Shown piece after piece: positions 8,533 through 17,659 of a stretch of 52,857 nucleotides of DNA. Within the stretch, counting starts at the first letter, position 1; each line of letters opens with the position of its first letter. The stretch lies in contig NZ_FULE01000049.1 in NCBI RefSeq assembly GCF_900163965.1, forward strand, positions 1 through 52,857. The letters run 5' to 3'. The notes under the pieces are model-generated. The model did no database searches, had not been told where the DNA came from, and saw nothing but the letters and a program-made list of their open reading frames with translations. Made by a program: the position numbers and the translations under genes. The DNA comes from Vibrio ruber DSM 16370 (GTDB taxonomy: Bacteria; Pseudomonadota; Gammaproteobacteria; Enterobacterales; Vibrionaceae).

Positions 8533-9555
8533 ATGTTTTCAAAGTGGATTCGCATAGCACTATGCTGTTGCTGTTTATTGTCTTCACCTGTCTTTTCGAG
8601 TGATGTTTCCCCTTATATTGTCAACGGCACGGAAACATCGGTGGTCACCCATCCTGACTTTGTCAGCCTGTTTTATGACCGCACGGAGTATGATCGGATG
8701 TATGGCGGGCATAGTTTCTGTGGTGGCACCATGCTGACCAATCAGTATGTATTGACGGCCGCACACTGTATTTTCAGCGGAGACAGTATTAATGAAGAGT
8801 CCATGTTGTTTATGACGGTCGGGCAGACTAGTGATGAAACGGACTGGATTTACAATATTATCCCGGTCAGACCGGCTGAATTTTATTATTTCAGTTCATT
8901 CAGTGATTCGGAAAGTGACCTATGGAAAGACGATATTGCGATTATTAAACTGACATCACCGTTAAATACTGGCGGCACGATCAATCGTCCAACGAATGAG
9001 TCCTATCGGAGTAATAGCGAGAGTTTTACCGCTATTGGTCATGGCAATACCACCACCAATACTATCACCTATAAATTGTTGAAAACGTCAATGGATTATG
9101 TTGACCAGTCAACCTGTGCTTCAGTAACCTCCGGGCTGCATGATTCTCAAATCTGTTTTTCCGGCGGTTCAGCACCTACGATGAATAATGGGATTTGTGC
9201 CGGCGACTCAGGCGGGCCGATCTACTGGAATGACAGTGGGACGCTGCGTCAAGTTGGCATTACCAGTTTCGGGCCGACGGTGTGTGGCTCTGGCTCAATT
9301 ACGGGTGTGTTTACTGAGTTAACTAACTATGATACATGGATTGATCAGGTGCTGGATGGCACCCTTGCCCCAAACTATATTGCAACGGATGCAAAACGTC
9401 TGGCGTATTATCAGACGAATATATTGCGTAGTAGCTCCGGTGGTGGCTCGATAGGATGGTACTTATTGGGGGTATTATTCGGTATTTTGGGATATCGATG
9501 GAAGGAAAGGGCTTCAGCCACAATTCGGTGCGACGGACACACCCATCATATTTGA
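8533..9555 (+). CDS. Secreted trypsin-like serine protease with GlyGly-CTERM
   Basis: A 340-residue chymotrypsin-fold protease. A signal peptide (residues 1-22) is followed by the mature start YIVNGTE, catalytic His78 (LTAAHC), Asp134 (DDIAIIKL) and Ser226 (GDSGGP). The C-terminus has SSSGGGSIGWYLLGVLFGILGYRWKER, a GlyGly-CTERM sorting tail: glycine motif, one membrane helix, basic cluster. In Vibrio and Shewanella such proteins leave through type II secretion and are processed by rhombosortase. Unusually, 14 residues follow the basic cluster (ASATIRCDGHTHHI), and these overlap by 42 bases the convergent EAL gene. Ves-type proteases of V. cholerae are the nearest analogues by build. Confidence 0.93.
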   Translation: MFSKWIRIALCCCCLLSSPVFSSDVSPYIVNGTETSVVTHPDFVSLFYDRTEYDRMYGGHSFCGGTMLTNQYVLTAAHCIFSGDSINEESMLFMTVGQTSDETDWIYNIIPVRPAEFYYFSSFSDSESDLWKDDIAIIKLTSPLNTGGTINRPTNESYRSNSESFTAIGHGNTTTNTITYKLLKTSMDYVDQSTCASVTSGLHDSQICFSGGSAPTMNNGICAGDSGGPIYWNDSGTLRQVGITSFGPTVCGSGSITGVFTELTNYDTWIDQVLDGTLAPNYIATDAKRLAYYQTNILRSSSGGGSIGWYLLGVLFGILGYRWKERASATIRCDGHTHHI

Positions 9556-11250
9556 TGGGTTATAATGCATGGCTGCTGCAAGTGATAATGGTTTTGCAAA
9601 CCAGTAGCCCTGCAAGTGAGAAGCGCCCATCTTATGGAACTGGCGTAACATGTCGCTGTTTTCAATCCCTTCTATGACCACACTGATATGCTCTTTCCTA
9701 CATAACTCGATTAAAAATGCCAGAAATTGGTAAGAGTTATGATTTTGCATGGTCTTCATCGAGAAGTATCGGTCTATTTTGATTTGATCAAAGGGGAGAT
9801 CGAAAAAGCTGTGAATAGAACTGAAACCGGCACCGAAATCATCCAGAGACAATAAAAAACCAAGCTCATTGAGTCGGTTAATCTGCTGAAGCGCATATTT
9901 ATGTTCATCAAGAATCACGGTTTCAGTCAATTCAAGAATAATCGAAGCCGGATTGAGGCCTGATTCTAAGGTAATGCGTAACATTTCATCGGGAAAGTTA
10001 CTGTTCAGTAATTGTAGCACTGAGACATTGACGTTCACCCGGGCTGAGGCTTGATTTGTTCTATTGTAATGAGAGATGAATCGGCACGCTTTCTCAAATA
10101 CTTGGTACCCCAGCTCAACGATGAGGCCTTTATTTTCAGCCACGGGGATGAACTCATCGGGATAAATGTGACCGTAATCTTTGGAATGCCATCTGACTAA
10201 AGCTTCGAAACTGGAGACTTTTCCCGTCGTAGTATCAACAATGGGCTGAAACTTGACCGAGAGGCTTTTATTTCTTAAAGCATCTTTTAAGCCGCTTTCG
10301 ATGTAAAAATAGCGATCCACTTTTTTTTGCGTATTCCCCTCATACACTTCGATCTGAGACTGACTTTGTTCATTGGCAAATGCACATGTTCTAAAGGCAA
10401 TACTCAAGATTTCTTCACTTTCAAGCTGGTGGTCACAATCCGGATAAATTCCGAGACTCATGCCATTGGCAAAGAGTGTATTTTGTTGTGCCATGCAGGC
10501 CTGATAACGGAGAATAAATTGAGTACACATCATTCTGAGAGATGTATGCGCAACCGAATCTCTGAACAGTACCGCGTATGTATCCAAACTCACCCGGTAA
10601 AGTGTTGCGTTTTCATGGGGGAAGACATTGGCCGCTGCTTTGACATTGCTGATGACGTTTTTGAGTAGGGCAGAACCATATTCGATCAGATAGGATTGTA
10701 ATTCATGAATCTGAATATAAATGACCGAAAAGTTGTTCTTTGTTGATTGAACGAGTAAATCCAGATCTAAAAGTAGTTTTCGCAGATTAAACAAACCGGA
10801 GCTGTCATCATAGAAAGCGGCTTCTTTGAGATAGGTTTCCATCATTTTTTTATCAGAAATATCCCGGTGACTGCCGACGATGTAAGTTTCACCGTTTTCG
10901 GTCAAACAGATCGCACTTCCTTCGATCCATAAATAGTCACCGTCGGTTTTTCTTACCCGATACGGTGTGATCATTCGTTGTTCAAAAGCCTCGATATGAT
11001 AGTCGACTCGGTTGATCAGTAATGCCTGATCGTCAGGATGAACAAGCGCATACCATGCGGAGATATGAATTGTGGGTGACTGAATACCAAACTGAACATA
11101 GAAATTCGGGTTATAAAATGTCAGATGGCCTTTGGCATCCATGTGAAATATTCCCTCATTGAACACATCAAAAATATGGATGAGGCGCGTGTTATATTCG
11201 TTGTTGGGCGGCTGAACTTGTGACACCCCTTCCCCCAAGTCTTTTTGCAT
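9514..11250 (-). CDS. PAS-GGDEF-EAL protein, probable c-di-GMP phosphodiesterase
   Basis: A 578-residue cytosolic signalling protein. The PAS domain spans about 20-135 (FHMDAKGHLTFYNPNF ... IVGSHRDISDKK) and is followed by a GGDEF-like domain at about 140-315, in which the signature position reads SLDTY, so it is degenerate and unlikely to make c-di-GMP. The EAL domain is at about 325-565 and looks complete: E349 in EALVRW, NVNVSV, ELTET, LDDFGAG, QIKIDRYF, VIEGIE and LQGYWFAKPL. It should therefore hydrolyse c-di-GMP, with PAS as sensory input. There is no membrane segment. It is convergent with the protease gene and overlaps its last codons. Confidence 0.93.
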   Translation of the reverse strand: MQKDLGEGVSQVQPPNNEYNTRLIHIFDVFNEGIFHMDAKGHLTFYNPNFYVQFGIQSPTIHISAWYALVHPDDQALLINRVDYHIEAFEQRMITPYRVRKTDGDYLWIEGSAICLTENGETYIVGSHRDISDKKMMETYLKEAAFYDDSSGLFNLRKLLLDLDLLVQSTKNNFSVIYIQIHELQSYLIEYGSALLKNVISNVKAAANVFPHENATLYRVSLDTYAVLFRDSVAHTSLRMMCTQFILRYQACMAQQNTLFANGMSLGIYPDCDHQLESEEILSIAFRTCAFANEQSQSQIEVYEGNTQKKVDRYFYIESGLKDALRNKSLSVKFQPIVDTTTGKVSSFEALVRWHSKDYGHIYPDEFIPVAENKGLIVELGYQVFEKACRFISHYNRTNQASARVNVNVSVLQLLNSNFPDEMLRITLESGLNPASIILELTETVILDEHKYALQQINRLNELGFLLSLDDFGAGFSSIHSFFDLPFDQIKIDRYFSMKTMQNHNSYQFLAFLIELCRKEHISVVIEGIENSDMLRQFHKMGASHLQGYWFAKPLSLAAAMHYNPSNMMGVSVAPNCG

Positions 11251-11324
11251 GTAATCGAAGGCTCCTTGACGCCAATATGCTCATCAGTCTGATTTGCTTA
11301 AGTTGGTCGTGTTAGAGTATTGCT

Positions 11325-11801
11325 TCAATGATTCGGTTCTGGCTGCTTTTGATAGGCTTGTGTTCCCCACAGTGGCACGGTTGATATACTGTGTTTGAAG
11401 CTGCCGGAAGTCTCTTTAGTTGAGTAAGAAACATAGATCAGCGTTTGTGTCTTTGGGTCATATATTCTGCGCATTTTCATGGACTTAAAGAAAATACTTT
11501 TGGATTTTTTGAAAATCACTTCCCCCGAATCTGACTTGTCAATTTTTGCGATCATTTCAGGAGTTATCTCCCCCGTTTGCCGACAGGCAATCGATGAGTC
11601 TGATGGATCGGATAAACTAAGATCAGCTTCAATGCTGGCAATGTGGCAGGTAACACCGGTAACGATGGGGTCGATGAGCTGATTGATTTTGATATCTTGG
11701 GTGGTAAACAGGCCTAAACTGACATCACCCACTTCATTGTTATCACAGGCAGTGAGTCCCAGAGAAAGCAGTGATGCGATGAATATATTCTTGAGTCTCA
11801 T
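11325..11801 (-). CDS. creA: CreA-family lipoprotein
   Basis: A 158-residue protein with a lipoprotein signal (SLLSLGLTAC, lipid cysteine at residue 19) followed by the CreA domain: VTCHIAS, SIACRQTGEI, GEVIFKKSKSIFFKSMKMRRIYD, LIYVSYS and SISTVPLWG all align with E. coli CreA. Its function is unknown; E. coli CreA is a periplasmic protein encoded beside the CreBC system, which is not seen here. The start at 11801 is chosen because it gives the signal peptide directly and has GGAAA upstream; a 28-codon extension reads to 11885 but carries no signal features. It is downstream of no obvious partner and is followed by the EAL gene region. Confidence 0.85.
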   Translation of the reverse strand: MRLKNIFIASLLSLGLTACDNNEVGDVSLGLFTTQDIKINQLIDPIVTGVTCHIASIEADLSLSDPSDSSIACRQTGEITPEMIAKIDKSDSGEVIFKKSKSIFFKSMKMRRIYDPKTQTLIYVSYSTKETSGSFKHSISTVPLWGTQAYQKQPEPNH

Positions 11802-12039
11802 GTATGGTTTCCAGCCGTCAAATGAGTGTCCCATCATAGCAAGATATTTGAGGATTCCCAAATAAACTGAGTCTGATGAAGGCATTACCGTGACATTGTC
11901 TATGAACGTTATCGCTAAGTGATGACTGATTCACCGGGAATTTCGGCAGTGATATGAACCCAAGCAGCACTTTTATCCCCTTTTCGGGATAGATTCGAGT
12001 AAGATGGGTGATTCCCCGATATTGAAATGATAGGGCTTT

Positions 12040-12537
12040 ATGAATATCGCACAAATAAAAAACCAGTGGTTATCGGCTCAAGTAGATGTTGCGTATCCAA
12101 CGCCCCAAAGTTTGATTGGGCGTGATCTATATCTGGCATCGGTTCAGCAATGCACATATCAGGATGTCGCATTACAGGCCGTTGCTGAGTTGATACCACA
12201 GGATGTCTATCGCGTTGATTTTCATCGTTTAACGGTGATGTTTGCTCAGCTTCAGGCCGGGCAATACCAGACCCCGACAGAAAAAGAAGCCATTATCGAA
12301 TTCTTTACCCAAATTATTTATGCGCCACCTTGTGAGCTATATCTTGGTTTTGAGCAGGGTGAGCCTGTTGCAGCCGGGGTTCTGACGCAGACGGAAGCGG
12401 GGGTTTTAGTTTCTGATTTAGTCATTGCCAAGACCAGTTCGGCTTATGAGACACCGCTTGATTTTGCGTATCAGATCTTAAAATACAGTCAAGTGAATGA
12501 GACTGCTCAAGTTTGCAGTGTCGAGTTAAAGAAATAG
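12040..12537 (+). CDS. Conserved hypothetical protein
   Basis: A 165-residue soluble protein I do not recognise. There is no signal peptide or membrane helix. The middle (EAIIEFFTQIIYAPPCELYLGFEQGEPVAAGVLTQTEAGVLVSDLVI) has the rhythm of a GNAT acetyltransferase beta-sheet (a strand of the type LGF-x-GEPVAAG followed by VSDLVI), but the acetyl-CoA pyrophosphate loop is not evident, so this is only a hint. The start at 12040 has a weak site. It is followed by acetate kinase on the same strand after 196 bases with no terminator that I can see, so co-transcription is possible. Confidence 0.7.
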   Translation: MNIAQIKNQWLSAQVDVAYPTPQSLIGRDLYLASVQQCTYQDVALQAVAELIPQDVYRVDFHRLTVMFAQLQAGQYQTPTEKEAIIEFFTQIIYAPPCELYLGFEQGEPVAAGVLTQTEAGVLVSDLVIAKTSSAYETPLDFAYQILKYSQVNETAQVCSVELKK

Positions 12538-12733
12538 ACGTGCTTACTGAGTAACTCATATATTTTTTATTTGAAAATAAATTATTCCTTGTTCTCGATC
12601 ATAAAAAAATCGCTTAAGAATCAACATGGACTAAAATAAAGTTGAAACATTCAAAAAATATTGAATAATGGGTACGTTGATTGTTAGGAGAAGCATTTGC
12701 TTCAATATTGATTTGAATACAGGATAAAGCCTT

Positions 12734-13930
12734 ATGTCGAACTCGTATGTGTTGGTCGTTAATTCAGGTAGTTCATCCCTTAAATTCGCGGTGATCGACT
12801 CTCAAAGCGGTGATGCTATTGTCAGTGGGTTAGGTGAATGTTTCGGATTATCCGAGGCTGTTATCAGTTGGAAATATCAGGGTGAGAAAACAGAGGAAAC
12901 GATCGATTATCCTGATAATCATCACCAACATGCGGTTGATCGGATTGTCAAACTGATTGAGTCCCTCGGGCTGAATGACAACATCATTGCCATCGGGCAC
13001 CGGGTTGTCCACGGGGGAGAGAAGTTTACTTCGACGGTTCGTATCAATGAACAGGTTATTACCGAAATTGAGCAACTGGCAGAACTTGCACCGTTACACA
13101 ATCTAGCCCATGTCAAAGGGATTCGCGCAGCAGTCAAAGCATTTCCTTCGCTACCTCAGTTTGTTGTGTTTGATACCGCATTTCACCAAACCATGCCGAA
13201 AAAAGCCTACCGGGATGCAATTCCGACTGAGCTTTACGATGAGTATGCGATTCGTCGTTATGGTTTTCATGGCACCAGCCACTATTATGTCAGCCGTGAA
13301 GCGGCAAAAATGCTGGATAAAGATGTCAATGACACCAATGTAATCTCTGTCCATTTGGGCAATGGTGCATCTGTCTGTGCAATTCGGGATGGTCAAAGTG
13401 TTGATACGTCGATGGGATTCACCCCTCAGGCCGGATTGATGATGGGGACGCGCTCCGGTGACATTGACCCGGGCATTATTGAATTTTTATTAAAGAAAGG
13501 CTGGACACAAGAACAAGTCTTCGACACTTTGTATAAAAAGTCAGGTTTTCTGGGCTTATCCGGTCTGACTTCCGATGCCCGTGGTGTGTTAGAAGCCATG
13601 GAACAAGGCAATGAAGATGCCAAACTCGCATTTGAAGTGTTTACCTATCGAGTTGCAAAATATATTGCTTCGTACATGATTCCGCTTCAGCGCGTTGATG
13701 CGATTATATTTACCGGCGGGATTGGTGAAAACTCACTACCGATTCGTCGTGAAATTCTGAATTATTTGCGCGTGTTCGGGTTCGTGGAAGATGAAGCCGG
13801 CAATGAAGCTGCACGGTTTGGCAATTCAGGCGTTATTGCCCGCTCTGAACTACACAATGCGGTAGCGATGGTTATTCCGACTAACGAAGAGTTGGTAATT
13901 GTACGCGAATCTGTTGCTCTGCTTGATTAA
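12734..13930 (+). CDS. ackA: Acetate kinase
   Basis: A 398-residue acetate kinase that interconverts acetate plus ATP and acetyl phosphate plus ADP. The family blocks are intact: NSGSSSLKF near the N-terminus, HRVVHGGEKF, FDTAFH, RRYGFHGTSH, SVHLGNGASVCAI, GFTPQAGLMMGTRSGDIDPG and FTGGIGENS. It is not beside pta, so it is probably the second, chromosome-2-type acetate kinase known in vibrios rather than the ackA-pta copy; that is inference from context. The start at 12734 is MSNSYVLVVNSG, with AGGA about 10 bases upstream. It ends at a strong terminator. Confidence 0.95.
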   Translation: MSNSYVLVVNSGSSSLKFAVIDSQSGDAIVSGLGECFGLSEAVISWKYQGEKTEETIDYPDNHHQHAVDRIVKLIESLGLNDNIIAIGHRVVHGGEKFTSTVRINEQVITEIEQLAELAPLHNLAHVKGIRAAVKAFPSLPQFVVFDTAFHQTMPKKAYRDAIPTELYDEYAIRRYGFHGTSHYYVSREAAKMLDKDVNDTNVISVHLGNGASVCAIRDGQSVDTSMGFTPQAGLMMGTRSGDIDPGIIEFLLKKGWTQEQVFDTLYKKSGFLGLSGLTSDARGVLEAMEQGNEDAKLAFEVFTYRVAKYIASYMIPLQRVDAIIFTGGIGENSLPIRREILNYLRVFGFVEDEAGNEAARFGNSGVIARSELHNAVAMVIPTNEELVIVRESVALLD

Positions 13931-13958
13931 TTGATATTTAAATGAATTGATATTTAAG

Positions 13959-13997
13959 AAAAAAAGGTCAGCCTTTAATAGGTTGGCCTTTTTTTAT
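13959..13997 (+). terminator. Intrinsic terminator of ackA
   Basis: Stem AAAAAGGTCAGCC / GGTTGGCCTTTTT with a 7-base loop and a T-run. The bases before it hold a short direct repeat of TTGATATTTAA. Confidence 0.85.
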
Positions 13998-14342
13998 CTC
14001 TGTTTTTTTCGTTCAGACCGAAACATATCGAAGTCACCATTATTTTTATGAAAACAATTCAAAATTGTGAAAACATTTCAGATGTTAGATATTTAATGCC
14101 AAATATAACACCGATTTTTTGTGATTCTTATCAATTTAATTTGTACGATATTAATTTTTAATTTTACACAAGTATATGAATAGTAAGTGATTTGTACGGA
14201 TTGAGTTGGATTTTATAGATTTATGTGAATTCTAGCGATGTTTTCAGTTGTTTCATTAGTTAGTATTTTGAATGTTCTGATGATTTGTCATAAATCAACG
14301 CAACGAGTTTTTTTCACAACTGTTTTATTCTAATTAATTTTT
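13998..14342. other. AT-rich intergenic stretch without gene
   Basis: About 345 very AT-rich bases between two terminators. I see no open frame with a ribosome site. It may hold the promoter of the chemotaxis gene or of a short RNA ending at the terminator at 14343. Confidence 0.4.
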
Positions 14343-14367
14343 AAGGCACACTTGTGCCTTTTTTTTA
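14343..14367 (+). terminator. Terminator-like hairpin just upstream of the chemotaxis gene
   Basis: AGGCAC, loop ACTT, GTGCCT, then eight T. It lies only 27 bases before the start of the chemotaxis gene and is separate from the ackA terminator, so it must end either a leader or a small RNA. Confidence 0.7.
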
Positions 14368-14393
14368 CCCATGTGATATTGAAGAGCTTTAAT

Positions 14394-16388
14394 ATGAATC
14401 TTAATTTAATTGTGTCTAGAGTTTATCTGGGGTTTTTTACTATTATTTTAACGATGTTAATTTCAGCCGGTGCATTATTAAATAGTAATCATAAAGTCTC
14501 TGCCAATATGGAATTCATGTTGAAACAATCAACACCGTTCATATTACGTTCAGGTGAACTGACCATCAACTATTTGAATATTGACCGGAGTATGATGTCA
14601 TATTTATCCACCCTATATCCGGAAGATTTGGAGCCTTTAAGTCAGTCAATTCATCAATCGATGCAAGATTTCCAGACCAAACTAGCATGGTTTAAAAAAC
14701 GAGATGATCCTGAGCATCATATTCGGGGGTTTATTGAGAAAATAGAATCGACAGCCGTTAAAACATTTCAAGATATTAATATAATACTGAGTGGGTATCA
14801 GAAGTATTTGCAAATGAAAGATGAAAATGTCAAACAACGAGCATTGCTCCAGTCACTCATTATGCAAATTAATAATAATTTATTAGCAAATCTGGCTGCA
14901 GCAAGCCAGCCTGATGCGCGTCAGTCGGTTGAAGCGTTGCTCACTCAGATTGGACTGTTAGTGAGTGAAGTCAATGACGCGTTTTCTTTACAAGATGTAA
15001 TTGAAACCCGCGCATTAGAGCGGCGCTTTAAAATACGCAAAACACGTTTGGATGATGCGATTGCAACGTTTCAGGCTGCATCACCATCATTTTTCCGCCA
15101 AAGCGAAACACCATTGAAGCTACTTGGCCAGCAAGCCTTCTCCGCTGACGGGGCTGTCTCAAAGCATATTGCGATGGTAGAACTCTATGAGCAACTGGCT
15201 ATGCAACAGGAGACGGTTAAGGTGGATATTGACGCACAATTGAAACATATTGATGACTTTTCAGCGTATGCGACTCAAATGGCAGAACAGCGGTATATTG
15301 AATCCACGGCTCAAGCCAAAGAATCGGTTATTACCGTCGTGATATTGTCGATTGTGTCAGTGGTAATTGCGCTCTCAATCGGTATTGTGATCGCGGCCAT
15401 GATTCGCAGACCGAGCCGACGCTTGCAACACGTTCTTGGCCACGTTGCGGAAAAAGATCTGAGCTCACGAGTCAACGATCAAACCAACAATGAGTTCGGG
15501 ATGTTGTCTAAGACGGTGAATATGGTCATCGATGATTTATCCCATATCATTCATCAAATCCGCTCGACAGCGAAGCAACTGAATCATGCTTCTCTCGATA
15601 ATCAACAGACCAGTGAGGCACTCAGCCTTGCTATTGCAGAGCAAAATTCACAAACTGCATTGACGGCCTCAGCCATGGAAGAAATTGAATACACGGTGAG
15701 AGACATATCGGAGTCGGTCAGCGAGACGTTATCTATCGCAACCGTTGCGGTGAATGATTCAGACGCAGGACAAGTATTAATGCAAAAAAATGTTGAGCAA
15801 TTGAACCATTTGTCTCAGCGCCTGAGAGATTCAACCCAAACGATATATCAATTAGAGAGTTATTGTGCCGGTATTGAGTCGATTCTGGACATTATTTCTA
15901 ATATCTCTTCACAAACGAACCTTCTCGCCTTAAATGCCGCGATTGAGGCAGCAAGAGCGGGCGAACAAGGTCGTGGTTTCTCTGTCGTGGCGGACGAGGT
16001 CAGGGGACTGGCTGAAAAAACAACGGCAAGCACCCAGGAAATACAGGCAAAAATTGAACAACTACAACAAAGCTCTGTTTTAGCGGTAAAACAAATATCA
16101 GAGTGTGTCGATGATATGGAAAACTGTATTGTTCAAACGCAAGATGTCAATTCCTCTTTAACTCAGGTTCACATCAATCTGAATAAAATTGAAGAAAAGA
16201 GTCATAAAATATCGGCTTCGACGGAGCAACACCAGTGTGCGGCAATTCAGGTCAAGGATAATATTCATAAGATTCAAACCTTGTCTCACCAAAATATGGT
16301 TCGCTCCGAAAATTTAGCAAAGCAGAGTAAAACATTAGAACAGATGGCAGAACATCAATCTAAACTCACTTCTTCATTTAAATTATGA
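14394..16388 (+). CDS. Methyl-accepting chemotaxis protein
   Basis: A 664-residue transmembrane receptor. Helix 1 is at about 7-29 (VYLGFFTIILTMLISAGALL), followed by a helical periplasmic ligand domain of about 290 residues, helix 2 at about 309-335 (VITVVILSIVSVVIALSIGIVIAAMI), HAMP at about 336-390, and the cytosolic signalling domain with the conserved tip ISSQTNLLALNAAIEAARAGEQGRGFSVVADEVR. It would control CheA and so swimming direction; the ligand is unknown. The start at 14394 has GAAGAG about 8 bases upstream; the frame is open further up to 14352 but that start would lie inside a terminator. It lies 5' of the glucan locus, so a sugar ligand is possible but unproven. Confidence 0.93.
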   Translation: MNLNLIVSRVYLGFFTIILTMLISAGALLNSNHKVSANMEFMLKQSTPFILRSGELTINYLNIDRSMMSYLSTLYPEDLEPLSQSIHQSMQDFQTKLAWFKKRDDPEHHIRGFIEKIESTAVKTFQDINIILSGYQKYLQMKDENVKQRALLQSLIMQINNNLLANLAAASQPDARQSVEALLTQIGLLVSEVNDAFSLQDVIETRALERRFKIRKTRLDDAIATFQAASPSFFRQSETPLKLLGQQAFSADGAVSKHIAMVELYEQLAMQQETVKVDIDAQLKHIDDFSAYATQMAEQRYIESTAQAKESVITVVILSIVSVVIALSIGIVIAAMIRRPSRRLQHVLGHVAEKDLSSRVNDQTNNEFGMLSKTVNMVIDDLSHIIHQIRSTAKQLNHASLDNQQTSEALSLAIAEQNSQTALTASAMEEIEYTVRDISESVSETLSIATVAVNDSDAGQVLMQKNVEQLNHLSQRLRDSTQTIYQLESYCAGIESILDIISNISSQTNLLALNAAIEAARAGEQGRGFSVVADEVRGLAEKTTASTQEIQAKIEQLQQSSVLAVKQISECVDDMENCIVQTQDVNSSLTQVHINLNKIEEKSHKISASTEQHQCAAIQVKDNIHKIQTLSHQNMVRSENLAKQSKTLEQMAEHQSKLTSSFKL

Positions 16389-16561
16389 TAAGCAATTTAA
16401 TTAATATTCGAAGTGAATAAAATAAAAGCACTAAAATAAGTGTGGGAACTTTATGTTATGAATGATAACGATGTTTGAGATGTGAAATGATTTCATGACT
16501 TATTAGAAAACTGCAAAGCCTTTCAATTTTTTCCTAATCGTTAAATAAAATTCAGGTTTAG

Positions 16562-16577
16562 CGTGATTAACGTCACG
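16562..16577. promoter_or_regulatory. Candidate CRP site upstream of the glucan operon
   Basis: CGTGA-N6-TCACG is a perfect inverted repeat close to the CRP consensus TGTGA-N6-TCACA, 60 bases before the LacI regulator start. Catabolite control would fit a sugar operon. Confidence 0.5.
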
Positions 16578-16609
16578 ATTAAGCGGCCAATAATCTTGAA
16601 TACTCGAGT

Positions 16610-16623
16610 TGTAAGCGATTTCA
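16610..16623. promoter_or_regulatory. Candidate LacI-family operator (autoregulatory)
   Basis: TGTAAGCGATTTCA fits the LacI-family consensus TGNAANCGNTTNCA at every fixed position and sits 14 bases before the regulator start, where binding would block transcription. Confidence 0.6.
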
Positions 16624-16636
16624 GACAGAGGTTCAT

Positions 16637-17644
16637 TTGGTCACTATCAAACATGTATCAGAACGTGCAGGTGTATCACAAGCGACTGTTTCCAGAGTAA
16701 TCAACGGTTCAACCCGGGTCAGTCGGGAAAAGCAATTAAAAGTCGAAAGTGCTATTAAAGAATTGGGTTATCGCCCGAATTCGATTGCTCAGGCGTTGGC
16801 TTCCAGCCGTACAGAAAGTGTTGGTATTGTGGTTCCTGAATTGGGTGGTCCATTTTATTCAGGGATATTACAGAGTATTGAAGGGCAGCTGCGTCAATTA
16901 GGTTATCATGCGGTGATTACTGCGGGTTCAAATACTGAGCAAAGCCAGAAAGAAGCGGTGGAATTTCTTTTAGGTCGTCGGGTTGACGCGCTTATTCTTC
17001 ATACACAACAACTCGATGATGATTATTTAATCATGCTCGAAGAGCGAGGAATTCCCATTATTTTAATTAATCGTGTCGTACCTGAAATGTTGACCAGTTG
17101 TATTGATATCGATAATGAAGCCGGCGGTTTATTAGCCACTCAATATTTGATCAAAATGGGACATAAACATATTGCCTGTATTACCGGGCCATTGAATAAA
17201 TCTGATGCAAGAGGACGTTTGCAGGGATATCGAAAGGCACTGGAAAATGCCGGTCTGGAATATAACGAGATGCTCGTTTCTGAAGCCGGATTTACTGAAG
17301 AAACCGGCATGAGCGCCATGAAAAAACTACTCAATCGCGGATGTCCGTTTTCTGCTGTATTTGCAGCCAATGATCATATGGCATTTGGCGCGCGAGAAGT
17401 GTTGAAGTCAGTGGGGCTTTCTGTGCCGGATGATATTTCGTTAGTTGGATTTGATAATATTCTTTTTGCTCGTTATCTCACACCGGGATTAACAACTATT
17501 GATTTTCCGATTGAGAAAATGAGCAAAGAAGCAGTAAAACTCGCGATTCATAAACTTAATAAAAATAAATCTGATGTGAATCTTAAACTTGTACCTTCTC
17601 TAGTGATTAGAGATTCGGTCAAGAACGTTATAAATACCCTATAA
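16637..17644 (+). CDS. LacI-family transcriptional regulator 1 (glucan operon)
   Basis: A 335-residue repressor: HTH at residues 2-25 (VTIKHVSERAGVSQATVSRV), a hinge helix near 48-56, and a periplasmic-binding-protein-like ligand domain with IVVPELGGPFYSGI, AVFAANDHMAFGA and LVGFDNI. The start is TTG at 16637, supported by AGAGG 6 bases upstream; no ATG or GTG is available nearby. It is the first gene of a same-strand run that continues, 15 bases on, with the sugar-binding protein, so it probably controls the importer and GH1/GH94 genes and itself. The inducer is presumably a beta-gluco-oligosaccharide, by inference from its neighbours. Possible operators lie at 16610-16623 and 19042-19055. 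Confidence 0.93.
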   Translation: MVTIKHVSERAGVSQATVSRVINGSTRVSREKQLKVESAIKELGYRPNSIAQALASSRTESVGIVVPELGGPFYSGILQSIEGQLRQLGYHAVITAGSNTEQSQKEAVEFLLGRRVDALILHTQQLDDDYLIMLEERGIPIILINRVVPEMLTSCIDIDNEAGGLLATQYLIKMGHKHIACITGPLNKSDARGRLQGYRKALENAGLEYNEMLVSEAGFTEETGMSAMKKLLNRGCPFSAVFAANDHMAFGAREVLKSVGLSVPDDISLVGFDNILFARYLTPGLTTIDFPIEKMSKEAVKLAIHKLNKNKSDVNLKLVPSLVIRDSVKNVINTL

Positions 17645-17659
17645 GTTATTTAAGGATAA

